64,000 nt of DNA from contig NW_026912123.1 in NCBI RefSeq assembly GCF_963662255.1, positions 1-64,000 of the forward strand. Direction: 5' to 3'. A program made the translations under genes and the position numbers. This DNA is from Cinclus cinclus. Lineage: Eukaryota > Chordata > Aves > Passeriformes > Cinclidae. Position 1 is the stretch's first letter. The number at the start of each line of letters is the position of its first letter. Positions 12,501 to 25,391 of the stretch are shown here, one piece after another. Under the pieces are notes generated by a model. It had not been told where the DNA came from. It was given only the letters and a program-made list of their open reading frames with translations, and ran no database searches.

Positions 12501-14406
12501 TTGGCACCAGGGGGTATAAAAAGGGCCAGGGATGGATTGTTACAGCACGGGGACCAATAGAAGCAAGGATCTATTATGCCACCGTGGAGGCCAAGAATCA
12601 AATGATTCATTGTGACATCAAGTGGCCTAAAAGGGCATGGGATGCATTGTGACAGCACAGGGGTTAAGAGAAGCAAGGAACCATTGTGACCCAATGCAGG
12701 CTAATAATCCCAGTATCCCATTTGACACCAGGGTGCGTAAAAGGGCCAGGGATGAATTGTGACAGCATGGGGCCCAATAGAAACAAGGAACCATTATGAC
12801 ACCATGGAGGCCAAGAATCAAATGATTCATTGTGACATCAAGTGGCCTAAAAGGGCATGGGATGCATTGTGACACCACAGAGGTTAAGAGAAGCAAGGAA
12901 CCATTGTGACCCAATGCAGGCTAACAATCTAATGATCCCTTGTGACACCAATGGGCCTAAAAGGGCCCTGGGCGGAATTGTTACAGCACGGGGACCAATA
13001 GAAGCAAGGATCTATTATGCCACCATGGAGGCCAAGAATCAAATAATTCATGGTGACATCATGTGGCCTAAAAGGGCATGGGATGCATTGTGACAGCACA
13101 GGGGTTAAGAGAAGCAAGGAACCATTGTGACCCAATGCAGGCTAACAATCTAATGATCCCTTGCGACACCAATGGGCCTAAAAGGGGCAGGGATGAATTG
13201 TGAAAGCATGGGGCCCAAGTAAAACCTGGTACAATTATGCCACCATGGAGGCCAAGAATCAAATGATTCATTGTGACATCAAGTGGCCTAAAAGGGCATG
13301 GGATGCATTGTGACACCACAGAGGTTAAGAGAAGCAAGGAACCATTGTGACCCAATGCAGGCTAACAATCTAACAATCCCTTTTGACACCAGGGGGCGCA
13401 AAAGGACCACGGATGAACTCTGACAGCATTGGGACCTATAGAAGCAAGGAAACATTATGACACCATGAAGGCCAAGAATCAAATGATTCATTGTGACATC
13501 AAGTGGCCTAAAAGGGCTTGGAATGCATTGTGACACCACAGAGGTTAAGAGAAGCAAGGATCCATTGTGACCCAATGGAGGCTAATAATCCCAGGATCCC
13601 ATTTGACACCAGGGGGCGTAAAAGGGCCAGGGATGAATTGTGACAGCATGGGGCCCAATAGAAACAAGGAACCATTATGACACCATGGAGGCCAAGAATC
13701 AAATTATTCATTGTGACATCAAGTGGCCTAAAAGGGCATGGGATTCATTGTGACACCACAGAGGTTAAGAGAAGCAAGGAACCATTGTGACCCAATGCAG
13801 GCTAACAATCTAATGATCCCTTGTGACACCAATGGGCCTAAAAGGGCCAGGGATGAATTGTTACAGCACGGGGACCAATAGAAGCAAGGATCTATTATGC
13901 CTCCATGAAGGCCAAGAATCAAATGGTTCATTGTGAGACCAAGTGGCCTAAAAGTCTTGGAATGCATTGTGATACCACAGATGTTAAGAGAAGCAAGGAA
14001 CCATTGTGACCCAATGCAGGCTAACAATCTAATGATCCCTTTTGGTACCAGGGGGTATAAAATGGGCCAGGGATGGATTGTTACAGCACGGGGACCAATA
14101 GAAGCAAGGATCTATTATGCCACCGTGGAGGCCAAGAATCAAATGATTCATTGTGACATCAAGTGGCCTAAAAGGGCATGGGATGCATTGTGACAGCACA
14201 GGGGTTAAGAGAAGCAAGGAACCATTGTGACCCAATGCAGGCTAATAATCCCAGTATCCCATTTGACACCAGGGTGCGTAAAAGGGCCAGGGATGAATTG
14301 TGACAGCATGGGGCCCAATAGAAACAAGGAACCATTATGACACCATGGAGGCCAAGAATCAAATGATTCATTGTGACATCAAGTGGCCTAAAAGGGCATG
14401 GGATGC

Positions 14407-14627
14407 ATTGTGACACCACAGAGGTTAAGAGAAGCAAGGAACCATTGTGACCCAATGCAGGCTAACAATCTAATGATCCCTTGTGACACCAATGGGCCTA
14501 AAAGGGCCCTGGGAGGAATTGTTACAGCACGGGGACCAATAGAAGCAAGGATCTATTATGCCACCATGGAGGCCAAGAATCAAATAATTCATTGTGACAT
14601 CATGTGGCCTAAAAGGGCATGGGATGC
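14407..14627 (+). repeat. Exemplar T2 monomer, 221 bp
   Basis: The A3 subunit ends AAAAGGGCCCTGGGAGGA instead of AAAAGGGCCAGGGATGA, one base longer. The B half is T1-like (TTACAGCACGGGGACC) but has CAAATAATTC and CATCATGTGG in B2/B3. It is the first member of the 881-bp tetramer T2-T1b-T5-T4. Sub-variants GGGCGG (7,026; 12,971; 27,498) and GGTCCTGGG (23,531; 38,280; 50,387) mark copied blocks. Confidence 0.9.
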
Positions 14628-14847
14628 ATTGTGACAGCACAGGGGTTAAGAGAAGCAAGGAACCATTGTGACCCAATGCAGGCTAACAATCTAATGATCC
14701 CTTGCGACACCAATGGGCCTAAAAGGGGCAGGGATGAATTGTGAAAGCATGGGGCCCAAGTAAAACCTGGTACAATTATGCCACCATGGAGGCCAAGAAT
14801 CAAATGATTCATTGTGACATCAAGTGGCCTAAAAGGGCATGGGATGC
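14628..14847 (+). repeat. Exemplar T1b monomer, 220 bp
   Basis: The A3 subunit has AAAAGGGGCAGGGATG and B1 is replaced by a distinct sequence: GTGAAAGCATGGGGCCC followed by AAGTAAAACCTGGTACAATT. B2 and B3 are standard. A sub-variant has CAATTAAAACC and ATTACGCCACC (for example near 1,550); another has CTGGTAAAATT (near 4,420). It is the second member of the 881-bp tetramer. Confidence 0.9.
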
Positions 14848-15067
14848 ATTGTGACACCACAGAGGTTAAGAGAAGCAAGGAACCATTGTGACCCAATGCA
14901 GGCTAACAATCTAACAATCCCTTTTGACACCAGGGGGCGCAAAAGGACCACGGATGAACTCTGACAGCATGGGGACCTATAGAAGCAAGGAAACATTATG
15001 ACACCATGAAGGCCAAGAATCAAATGATTCATTGTGACATCAAGTGGCCTAAAAGGGCTTGGAATGC
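14848..15067 (+). repeat. Exemplar T5 monomer, 220-bp form
   Basis: It has the GGCGCAAAAGGACCACGG third subunit, ACTCTGACAGCATGG at the half boundary and CATGAAGGCC in B2. Unlike the 219-bp form it keeps GTGACATCAAG in B3 and ends GGGCTTGGAATGC. Third member of the tetramer. Confidence 0.88.
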
Positions 15068-15287
15068 ATTGTGACACCACAGAGGTTAAGAGAAGCAAGG
15101 ATCCATTGTGACCCAATGGAGGCTAATAATCCCAGGATCCCATTTGACACCAGGGGGCGTAAAAGGGCCAGGGATGAATTGTGACAGCATGGGGCCCAAT
15201 AGAAACAAGGAACCATTATGACACCATGGAGGCCAAGAATCAAATTATTCATTGTGACATCAAGTGGCCTAAAAGGGCATGGGATTC
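15068..15287 (+). repeat. Exemplar T4 monomer, 220 bp
   Basis: It has GGATCCATTGTGACC and GGAGGCTAATAATCCCAGG in A2, GGGGGCGTAAAAGGGCC in A3, and a B half beginning GTGACAGCATGGGGCCC with AGAAACAAGGAACC. The A1/A2 GGATCC (BamHI) site is a useful class marker. It is the fourth member of the tetramer and the usual follower of T3. Confidence 0.9.
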
Positions 15288-16590
15288 ATTGTGACACCAC
15301 AGAGGTTAAGAGAAGCAAGGAACCATTGTGACCCAATGCAGGCTAACAATCTAATGATCCCTTGTGACACCAATGGGCCTAAAAGGGCCCTGGGAGGAAT
15401 TGTTACAGCACGGGGACCAATAGAAGCAAGGATCTATTATGCCACCATGGAGGCCAAGAATCAAATAATTCATTGTGACATCATGTGGCCTAAAAGGGCA
15501 TGGGATGCATTGTGACAGCACAGGGGTTAAGAGAAGCAAGGAACCATTGTGACCCAATGCAGGCTAACAATCTAATGATCCCTTGCGACACCAATGGGCC
15601 TAAAAGGGGCAGGGATGAATTGTGAAAGCATGGGGCCCAAGTAAAACCTGGTACAATTATGCCACCATGGAGGCCAAGAATCAAATGATTCATTGTGACA
15701 TCAAGTGGCCTAAAAGGGCATGGGATGCATTGTGACACCACAGGGGTTAAGAAAAGCAAGGAACCATTGTGACCCAATGCAGGCTAACAATCTAAGAATC
15801 CCTTTTGACACCAGGGGGCGCAAAAGGACCACGGATGAACTGTGACAGCATGGGGACCTATAGAAGCAAGGAAACATTATGACACCATGAAGGCCAAGAA
15901 TCAAATGATTCATTGTGACATCAAGTGGCCTAAAAGGGCATGGGATGCATTGTGACAGCACAGAGGTTAAGAGAAGCAAGGAACCATTGTAACCCAATGC
16001 AATCTAACAATCTAATGATCCCTTGTGACACCAATGGGCCTAAAAGGGGCAGGGATGAATTGTGAAAGCATGGGGCCCAAGTAAAACCTGGTAAAATTAT
16101 GCCACCATGGAGGCCAAGAATCAAATGATTCATTGTGACATCAAGTGGCCTAAAAGGGCATGGGATGCATTGTGACACCACAGGGGTTAAGAGAAGCAAG
16201 GAACCATTGTGACCCAATGCAGGCTAACAATCTAATGATCCCTTGTGGCACCAGGGGGTATAAAAAGGGCCAGGGATGGATTGTTACAGCACGGGGACCA
16301 ATAGAAACAAGGATCTATTATGCCACCGTGGAGGCCAAGAATCAAATGATTCATTGTGACATCAAGTGGCCTAAAAGGGCATGGGATGCATTGTGCCACC
16401 ACAGAGGTTAAGAGAAGCAAGGATCCATTGTGACCCAATGGAGGCTAATAATCCCAGGATCCCATTTGACACCAGGGGGTGTAAAAGGGCCAGGGATGAA
16501 TTGTGACAGCATGGGGCCCAATAGAAACAAGGAACCATTATGACACCATGGGGGCCAAGAATCAAATGATTCATTGTGACATCAAGTGGC

Positions 16591-17097
16591 CTAAAAGGGC
16601 ATGGGATGCATTGTGACACCACAGGGGTTAAGAGAAGCAAGGAACCATTGTGACCCAATACAGGCTAACAATCTAATGATCCCTTGTGACACCAATGGGC
16701 CTAAAAGGGCCAGGGATGAATTGTTACAGCACGGGGACCAATAGAAGCAAGGATCTATTATGCCTCCATGGAGGCCAAGAATCAAATAATTCATTGTGAC
16801 ATCAAGTGGCCTAAAAGGGCATGGGATGCATTGTGACAGCACAGGGGTTAAGAGAAGAAGGAACCATTGTGACCCAATGCAGGCTAACAATCTAATGATC
16901 CCTTTTGACACCAATGGGCCTAAAAGGGGCAGGGATGTATTGTGAAAGCATGGGGCCCAATTAAAACCTGGTACAATTACGCCACCATGGAGGCCAAGAA
17001 TCAAATAATTCATTGTGACATCAAGTGGCCTAAAAGGGCATGGGATGCATTGTGACACCACAGGGGTTAAGAGAAGCAAGGAACCATTGTGACCCAA
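16591..17097 (-). other. 168-codon open frame, by-product of a 1-bp deletion (not a gene)
   Basis: One base is missing in AGAGAAGAAGG at 16,851-16,861 (elsewhere AGAGAAGCAAGG). The local monomer becomes 219 bp, so the reverse-strand frame continues into the next monomer instead of stopping. The identical deletion and frame are at 41,687-42,193, offset 25,096. No start context, codon bias or homology supports translation; I list it because it is the longest open frame type and could be miscalled. Confidence 0.85.
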
Positions 17098-17708
17098 TGC
17101 AGGCTAACAATCTAACAATCCCTTTTGACATCAGGGGGCGCAAAAGGGCCACGGATGAACTCTGACAGCATGGGGACCTATAGAAGCAAGGAACCATTAT
17201 GACACCATGAAGGCCAAGAATCAAATGGTTCATTGTGAGACCAAGTGGCCTAAAAGTCTTGGAATGCATTGTGATACCACAGATGTTAAGAGAAGCAAGG
17301 AACCATTGTGACCCAATGCAGGCTAACAATCTAATGATCCCTTTTGGTACCAGGGGGTATAAAATGGGCCAGGGATGGATTGTTACAGCACGGGGACCAA
17401 TAGAAGCAAGGATCTATTATGCCACCGTGGAGGCCAAGAATCAAATGATTCATTGTGACATCAAGTGGCCTAAAAGGGCATGGGATGCATTGTGACAGCA
17501 CAGGGGTTAAGAGAAGCAAGGATCCATTGTGACCCAATGGAGGCTAATAATCCCAGGATCCCATTTGACACCAGGGGGCGTAAAAGGGCCAGGGATGAAT
17601 TGTGACAGCATGGGGCCCAATAGAAACAAGGAACCATTATGACACCATGGAGGCCAAGAATCAAATGATTCATTGTGACATCAAGTGGCCTAAAAGGGCA
17701 TGGGATGC

Positions 17709-20351
17709 ATTGTGACACCACAGAGGTTAAGAGAAGCAAGGAACCATTGTGACCCAATGCAGGCTAACAATCTAATGATCCCTTGTGACACCAATGGGCC
17801 TAAAAGGGCCCTGGGAGGAATTGTTACAGCACGGGGACCAATAGAAGCAAGGATCTATTATGCCACCATGGAGGCCAAGAATCAAATAATTCATTGTGAC
17901 ATCATGTGGCCTAAAAGGGCATGGGATGCATTGTGACAGCACAGGGGTTAAGAGAAGCAAGGAACCATTGTGACCCAATGCAGGCTAACAATCTAATGAT
18001 CCCTTGCGACACCAATGGGCCTAAAAGGGGCAGGGATGAATTGTGAAAGCATGGGGCCCAAGTAAAACCTGGTACAATTATGCCACCATGGAGGCCAAGA
18101 ATCAAATGATTCATTGTGACATCAAGTGGCCTAAAAGGGCATGGGATGCATTGTGACACCACAGAGGTTAAGAGAAGCAAGGAACCATTGTGACCCAATG
18201 CAGGCTAACAATCTAAGAATCCCTTTTGACACCAGGGGGCGCAAAACTACCACGGATGAACTTTGACAGCATGGGGACCTATAGAAGCAAGGAAACATTA
18301 TGACACCATGAAGGCCAAGAATCAAATGATTCATTGTGACATCAAGTGGCCTAAAAGGGCTTGGAATGCATTGTGACACCACAGAGGTTAAGAGAAGCAA
18401 GGATCCATTGTGACCCAATGGAGGCTAATAATCCCAGGATCCCATTTGACACCAGGGGGCGTAAAAGGGCCAGGGATGAATTGTGACAGCATGGGGCCCA
18501 ATAGAAACAAGGAACCATTATGACACCATGGAGGCCAAGAATCAAATGATTCATTGTGACATCAAGTGGCCTAAAAGGGCATGGGATGCATTGTGACACC
18601 ACAGAGGTTAAGAGAAGCAAGGAACCATTGTGACCCAATGCAGGCTAACAATCTAATGATCCCTTGTGACACCAATGGGCCTAAAAGGGCCCTGGGAGGA
18701 ATTGTTACAGCACGGGGACCAATAGAAGTAAGGATCTATTATGCCACCATGGAGGCCAAGAATCAAATAATTCATTGTGACATCATGTGGCCTAAAAGGG
18801 CATGGGATGCATTGTGACAGCACAGGGGTTAAGAGAAGCAAGGAACCATTGTGACCCAATGCAGGCTAACAATCTAATGATCCCTTGCGACACCAATGGG
18901 CCTAAAAGGGGCAGGGATGAATTGTGAAAGCATGGGGCCCAAGTAAATCCTGGTACAATTATGCCACCATGGAGGCCAAGAATCAAATGATTCATTGTGA
19001 CATCAAGTGGCCTAAAAGGGCATGGGATGCATTGTGACAACACAGGGGTTAAGAAAAGCAAGGAACCATTGTGACCCAATGCAGGCTAACAATCTAAGAA
19101 TCCCTTTTGACACCAGGGGGCGCAAAAGGACCACGGATGAACTTTGACAGCATGGGGACCTATAGAAGCAAGGAAACATTATGACACCATGAAGGCCAAG
19201 AATCAAATGATTCATTGTGACATCAAGTGGCCTAAAAGGGCTTGGAATGCATTGTGACACCACAGAGGTTAAGAGAAGTAAGGATCCATTGTGACCCAAT
19301 GGAGGCTAATAATCCCAGGATCCCATTTGACACCAGGGGGCGTAAAAGGGCCAGGGATGAATTGTGACAGCATGGGGCCCAATAGAAACAAGGAACCATT
19401 ATGACACCATGGAGGCCAAGAATCAAATGATTCATTGTGACATCAAGTGGCCTAAAAGGGCATGGGATGCATTGTGACACCACAGAGGTTAAGAGAAGCA
19501 AGGAACCATTGTGACCCAATGCAGGCTAACAATCTAATGATCCCTTGTGACACCAATGGGCCTAAAAGGGCCCTGGGAGGAATTGTTACAGCACGGGGAC
19601 CAATAGAAGCAAGGATCTATTATGCCACCATGGAGGCCAAGAATCAAATAATTCATTGTGACATCATGTGGCCTAAAAGGGCATGGGATGCATTGTGACA
19701 GCACAGGGGTTAAGAGAAGCAAGGAACCATTGTGACCCAATGCAGGCTAACAATCTAATGATCCCTTGCGACACCAATGGGCCTAAAAGGGGCAGGGATG
19801 AATTGTGAAAGCATGGGGCCCAAGTAAATCCTGGTACAATTATGCCACCATGGAGGCCAAGAATCAAATGATTCATTGTGACATCAAGTGGCCTAAAAGG
19901 GCATGGGATGCATTGTGACACCACAGGGGTTAAGAGAAGCAAGGAACCATTGTGACCCAATGCAGGCTAACAATCTAAGAATCCCTTTTGACACCAGGGG
20001 GCGCAAAAGGACCACGGATGAACTTTGACAGCATGGGGACCTATAGAAGCAAGGAAACATTATGACACCATGAAGGCCAAGAATCAAATGATTCATTGTG
20101 ACATCAAGTGGCCTAAAAGGGCTTGGAATGCATTGTGACACCACAGAGGTTAAGAGAAGTAAGGATCCATTGTGACCCAACGGAGGCTAATAATCCCAGG
20201 ATCCCATTTGACACCAGGGGGCGTAAAAGGGCCAGGGATGAATTGTGACAGCATGGGGCCCAATAGAAACAAGGAACCATTATGACACCATGGAGGCCAA
20301 GAATCAAATGATTCATTGTGACATCAAGTGGCCTAAAAGGGCATGGGATGC
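17709..20351 (+). repeat. 881-bp tetramer HOR T2-T1b-T5-T4, three tandem copies
   Basis: Copies are 17709-18589, 18590-19470 and 19471-20351, each 221+220+220+220 bp. The middle copy has the private GAAGTAAGG (18,725); the first has CAAAACTACCACGG (18,242). The block recurs at 29,818-32,460 (offset 12,109) and 42,805-45,447 (offset 25,096). This tetramer is the most regular HOR of the window. Confidence 0.92.
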
Positions 20352-23300
20352 ATTGTGACAGCACAGAGGTTAAGAGAAGCAAGGAACCATTGTAACCCAA
20401 TGCAATCTAACAATCTAATGATCCCTTGTGACACCAATGGGCCTAAAAGGGGCAGGGATGAATTGTGAAAGCATGGGGCCCAAGTAAAACCTGGTAAAAT
20501 TATGCCACCATGGAGGCCAAGAATCAAATGATTCATTGTGACATCAAGTGGCCTAAAAGGGCATGGGATGCATTGTGACACCACAGGGGTTAAGAGAAGC
20601 AAGGAACCATTGTGACCCAATGCAGGCTAACAATCTAATGATCCCTTGTGGCACCAGGGGGTATAAAAAGGGCCAGGGATGGATTGTTACAGCACGGGGA
20701 CAAATAGAAGCAAGGATCTATTATGCCACCGTGGAGGCCAAGAATCAAATGATTCATTGTGACATCAAGTGGCCTAAAAGTGCATGGGATGCATTGTGCC
20801 ACCACAGGGGTTAAGAGAAGCAAGGATCCATTGTGACACAATGGAGGCTAATAATCCCAGGATCCCATTTGACACCAGGGGGCGAAAAAGGGCCAGGGAT
20901 GAATTGTGACAGCATGGGGCCCAATAGAAACAAGGAACCATTATGACACCATGGGGGCCAAGAATCAAATGATTCATTGTGACATCAAGTGGCCTAAAAG
21001 GGCATGGGATGCATTGTGACACCACAGAGGTTAAGAGAAGCAAGGAACCATTGTGACCCAATACAGGCTAACAATCTAATGATCCCTTGTGACACCAATG
21101 GGCCTAAAAGGGCCAGGGATGAATTGTTACAGCACGGGGACCAATAGAAGCAAGGATCTATTATGCCACCATGGAGGCCAAGAATCAAATAATTCATTGT
21201 GACATCAAGTGGCCTAAAAGGGCATGGGATGCATTGTGACAGCACAGGGGTTAAGAGAAGCAAGGAACCATTGTGACCCAATGCAGGCTAACAATCTAAT
21301 GATCCCTTTTGACACCAATGGGCCTAAAAGGGGCAGGGATGTATTGTGAAAGCATGGGGCCCAATTAAAACCTGGTACAATTACGCCACCATGGAGGCCA
21401 AGAATCAAATGATTCATTGTGACATCAAGTGGCCTAAAAGGGCATGGGATGCATTGTGACACCACAGGGGTTAAGAGAAGCAAGGAACCATTGTGACCCA
21501 ATGCAGGCTAACAATCTAAGAATCCCTTTTGACACCAGGGGGCGCAAAAGGACCACGGATGAACTTTGACATCATGGGGACCTATAGAAGCAAGGAAACA
21601 TTATGACACCATGAAGGCCAAGAATCAAATGATTCATTGTGACATCAAGTGGCCTAAAAGGGCTTGGAATGCATTGTGACACCACAGAGGTTAAGAGAAG
21701 TAAGGATCCATTGTGACCCAACGGAGGCTAATAATCCCAGGATCCCATTTGACACCAGGGGGCGTAAAAGTGCCAGGGATGAATTGTGACAGCATGGGCC
21801 CCAATAGAAACAAGGAACCATTATGACACCATGGAGGCCAAGAATCAAATGATTCATTGTGACATCAAGTGGCCTAAAAGGGCATGGGATGCATTGTGAC
21901 ACCACAGAGGTTAAGAGAAGCAAGGAACCATTGTAACCCAATGCAGGCTAACAATCTAATGATCCCTTGTGACACCAATGGGCCTAAAAGGGGCAGGGAT
22001 GAATTGTGAAAGCATGGGGCCCAAGTAAAACCTGGTAAAATTATGCCACCATGGAGGCCAAGAATCAAATGATTCATTGTGACATCAAGTGGCCTAAAAG
22101 GGCATGGGATGCATTGTGACACCACAGGGGTTAAGAGAAGCAAGGAACCATTGTGACCCAATGCAGGCTAACAATCTAATGATCCCTTGTGGCACCAGGG
22201 GGTATAAAAAGGGCCAGGGATGGATTGTTACAGCACGGGGACCAATAGAAGCAAGGATCTATTATGCCACCATGGAGGCCAAGAATCAAATGATTCATTG
22301 TGACATCAAGTGGCCTAAAAGGGCATGGGATGCATTGTGCCACCACAGAGGTTAAGAGAAGCAAGGATCCATTGTGACCCAATGGAGGCTAATAATCCCA
22401 GGATCCCATTTGACACCAGGGGGTGTAAAAGGGCCAGGGATGAATTGTGACAGCATGGGGCCCAATAGAAACAAGGAACCATTATGACACCATGGGGGCC
22501 AAGAATCAAATGATTCATTGTGACATCAAGTGGCCTAAAAGGGCATGGGATGCATTGTGACACCACAGGGGTTAAGAGAAGCAAGGAACCATTGTGACCC
22601 AATGCAGGCTAACAATCTAATGATCCCTTTTGACACCAATGGGCCTAAAAGGGGCAGGGATGTATTGTGAAAGCATGGGGCCCAATTAAAACCTGGTACA
22701 ATTACGCCACCATGGAGGCCAAGAATCAAATGATTCATAGTGACATCAAGTGGCCTAAAAGGGCATGGGATGCATTGTGACACCACAGGGGTTAAGAGAA
22801 GCAAGGAACCATTGTGACCCAATGCAGGCTAACAATCTAACAATCCCTTTTGACATCAGGGGGCGCAAAAGGACCACGGATGAACTCTGACAGCATGGGG
22901 ACCTATAGAAGCAAGGAACCATTATGACACCATGAAGGCCAAGAATCAAATGGTTCCTTGTAAGACCAAGTGGCCTAAAAGTCTTGGAATGCATTGTGAT
23001 ACCACAGATGTTAAGAGAAGCAAGGAACCATTGTGACCCAATGCAGGCTAACAATCTAATGATCCCTTTTGGTACCAGGGGGTATAAAAAGGGCCAGGGA
23101 TGGATTGTTACAGCACGGGGACCAATAGAAGCAAGGATCTATTATGCCACCGTGGAGGCCAAGAATCAAATGATTCATTGTGACATCAAGTGGCCTAAAA
23201 GGGCATGGGATGCATTGTGACAGCACAGGGGTTAAGAGAAGCAAGGATCCATTGTGACCCAATGGAGGCTAATAATCCCAGGATCCCATTTGACACCAGG

Positions 23301-24744
23301 GGGCGTAAAAGGGCCAGGGATGAATTGTGACAGCATGGGGCCCAATAGAAACAAGGAACCATTATGACACCATGGAGGCCAAGAATCAAATGATTCATTG
23401 TGACATCAAGTGGCCTAAAAGGGCATGGGATGCATTGTGACACCACAGAGGTTAAGAGAACCAAGGAACCATTGTGACCCAATGCAGGCTAACAATCTAA
23501 TGATCCCTTGTGACACCAATGGGCCTAAAAGGGTCCTGGGAGGAATTGTTACAGCACGGGGACCAATAGAAGCAAGGATCTATTATGCCACCATGGAGGC
23601 CAAGAATCAAATAATTCATTGTGACATCATGTGGCCTAAAAGGGCATGGGATGCATTGTGACAGCACAGGGGTTAAGAGAAGCAAGGAACCATTGTGACC
23701 CAATGCAGGCTAACAATCTAATGATCCCTTGCGACACCAATGGGCCTAAAAGGGGCAGGGATGAATTGTGAAAGCATGGGGCCCAAGTAAAACCTGGTAC
23801 AATTATGCCACCATGGAGGCCAAGAATCAAATGATTCATTGTGACATCAAGTGGCCTAAAAGGGCATGGGATGCATTGTGACACCACAGAGGTTAAGAGA
23901 AGCAAGGAACCATTGTGACCCAATGCAGGCTAACAATCTAACAATCACTTTTGACACCAGGGGGCGCAAAAGGACCACGGATGAACTCTGACAGCATGGG
24001 GACCTATAGAAGCAAGGAAACATTATGACACCATGAAGGCCAAGAATCAAATGATTCATTGTGACATCAAGTGGCCTAAAAGGGCTTGGAATGCATTGTG
24101 ACACCACAGAGGTTAAGAGAAGCAAGGATCCATTGTGACCCAATGGAGGCTAATAATCCCAGGATCCCATTTGACACCAGGGGGCGTAAAAGGGCCAGGG
24201 ATGAATTGTGACAGCATGGGGCCCAATAGAAACAAGGAACCATTATGACACCATGGAGGCCAAGAATCAAATGATTCATTGTGACATCAAGTGGCCTAAA
24301 AGGGCATGGGATTCATTGTGACACCACAGAGGTTAAGAGAAGCAAGGAACCATTGTGACCCAATGCAGGCTAACAATCTAATGATCCCTTGCGACACCAA
24401 TGGGCCTAAAAGGGGCAGGGATGAATTGTGAAAGCATGGGGCCCAAGTAAAACCTGGTACAATTATGCCACCATGGAGGCCAAGAATCAAATGATTCATT
24501 GTGACATCAAGTGGCCTAAAAGGGCATGGGATGCATTGTGACACCACAGAGGTTAAGAGAAGCAAGGAACCATTGTGACCCAATGCAGGCTAACAATCTA
24601 ACAATCACTTTTGACACCAGGGGGCGCAAAAGGACCACGGATGAACTCTGACAGCATGGGGACCAATAGAAGCAAGGAAACATTATGACACCATGAAGGC
24701 CAAGAATCAAATGATTCATTGTGACATCAAGTGGCCTAAAAGGG

Positions 24745-25391
24745 CATGGGATGCATTGTGACAGCACAGGGGTTAAGAGAAGCAAGGAACCATTGTGACC
24801 CAATGCAGGCTAACAATCTAATGATCCCTTTTGACACCAATGGGCCTAAAAGGGGCAGGGATGTATTGTGAAAGCATGGGGCCCAATTAAAACCTGGTAC
24901 AATTACGCCACCATGGAGGCCAAGAATCAAATGATTCATTGTGACATCAAGTGGCCTAAAAGGGCATGGGATGTATTGTGACACCACAGGGGTTAAGAGA
25001 AGCAAGGAACCATTGTGACCCAATGCAGGCTAACAATCTAACAATCCCTTTTGACATCAGGGGGCGCAAAAGGACCACGGATGAACTCTGACAGCATGGG
25101 GACCTATAGAAGCAAGGAACCATTATGACACCATGAAGGCCAAGAATCAAATGGTTCATTGTAAGACCAAGTGGCCTAAAAGTCTTGGAATGCATTGTGA
25201 TACCACAGATGTTAAGAGAAGCAAGGAACCATTGTGACCCAATGCAGGCTAACAATCTAATGATCCCTTTTGGTACCAGGGGGTATAAAAAGGGCCAGGG
25301 ATGGATTGTTACAGCACGGGGACCAATAGAAGCAAGGATCTATTATGCCACCGTGGAGGCCAAGAATCAAATGATTCATTGTGACATCAAG
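24745..25391 (+). repeat. Junction stretch between copy 1 and copy 2
   Basis: It has a T1b with CAATTAAAACC, a 219-bp T5 and a T3, matching 22.55-23.2 kb at offset 2,201 and, for the later monomers, 9.55-9.98 kb at offset 15,411. The T3 at 25,284 is followed directly by T2 rather than T4: the T4 monomer present near 10,080 is missing here. A private ATGTATTGTGAC is at 24,971. Confidence 0.78.

Larger units (their letters stand above)
12425..15507 (+). repeat. 1,541-bp heptamer duplication
   Basis: Units are 12425-13965 and 13966-15506 with order T3-T4-T2-T1b-T5-T4 plus a seventh monomer that differs (a 219-bp T1/T5 chimera at 13,747-13,965, a T2 at 15,288). The T4 monomers share CCAGTATCCC and CAGGGTGCG, a variant found only at about 6,770, 12,712, 14,252, 27,241 and 39,350. 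The first unit has CAGCATTGGG (13,427), the second does not. Confidence 0.85.
4002..24744 (+). repeat. Macro-segment, copy 1 (source pattern for the 25-33 and 34-52 kb copies)
   Basis: This 20.7-kb stretch contains, in order, a T4-T1b-T3-T4 opening, 219-bp T5/T3/T4 runs, two 881-bp tetramers (7,802-9,563), a 1,541-bp duplication (12,425-15,5xx), three 881-bp tetramers (17,709-20,351) and a closing set with GGTCCTGGG and AATCACTTTT markers. Almost all of it is found again at 33,722-51,600. An internal repeat links 5.4-7.9 kb with 11.35-13.84 kb at offset 5,945, shown by CCTGGGCGG (7,022 and 12,967) and CATGGTGAC (7,105 and 13,050). It is satellite throughout. Confidence 0.85.
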
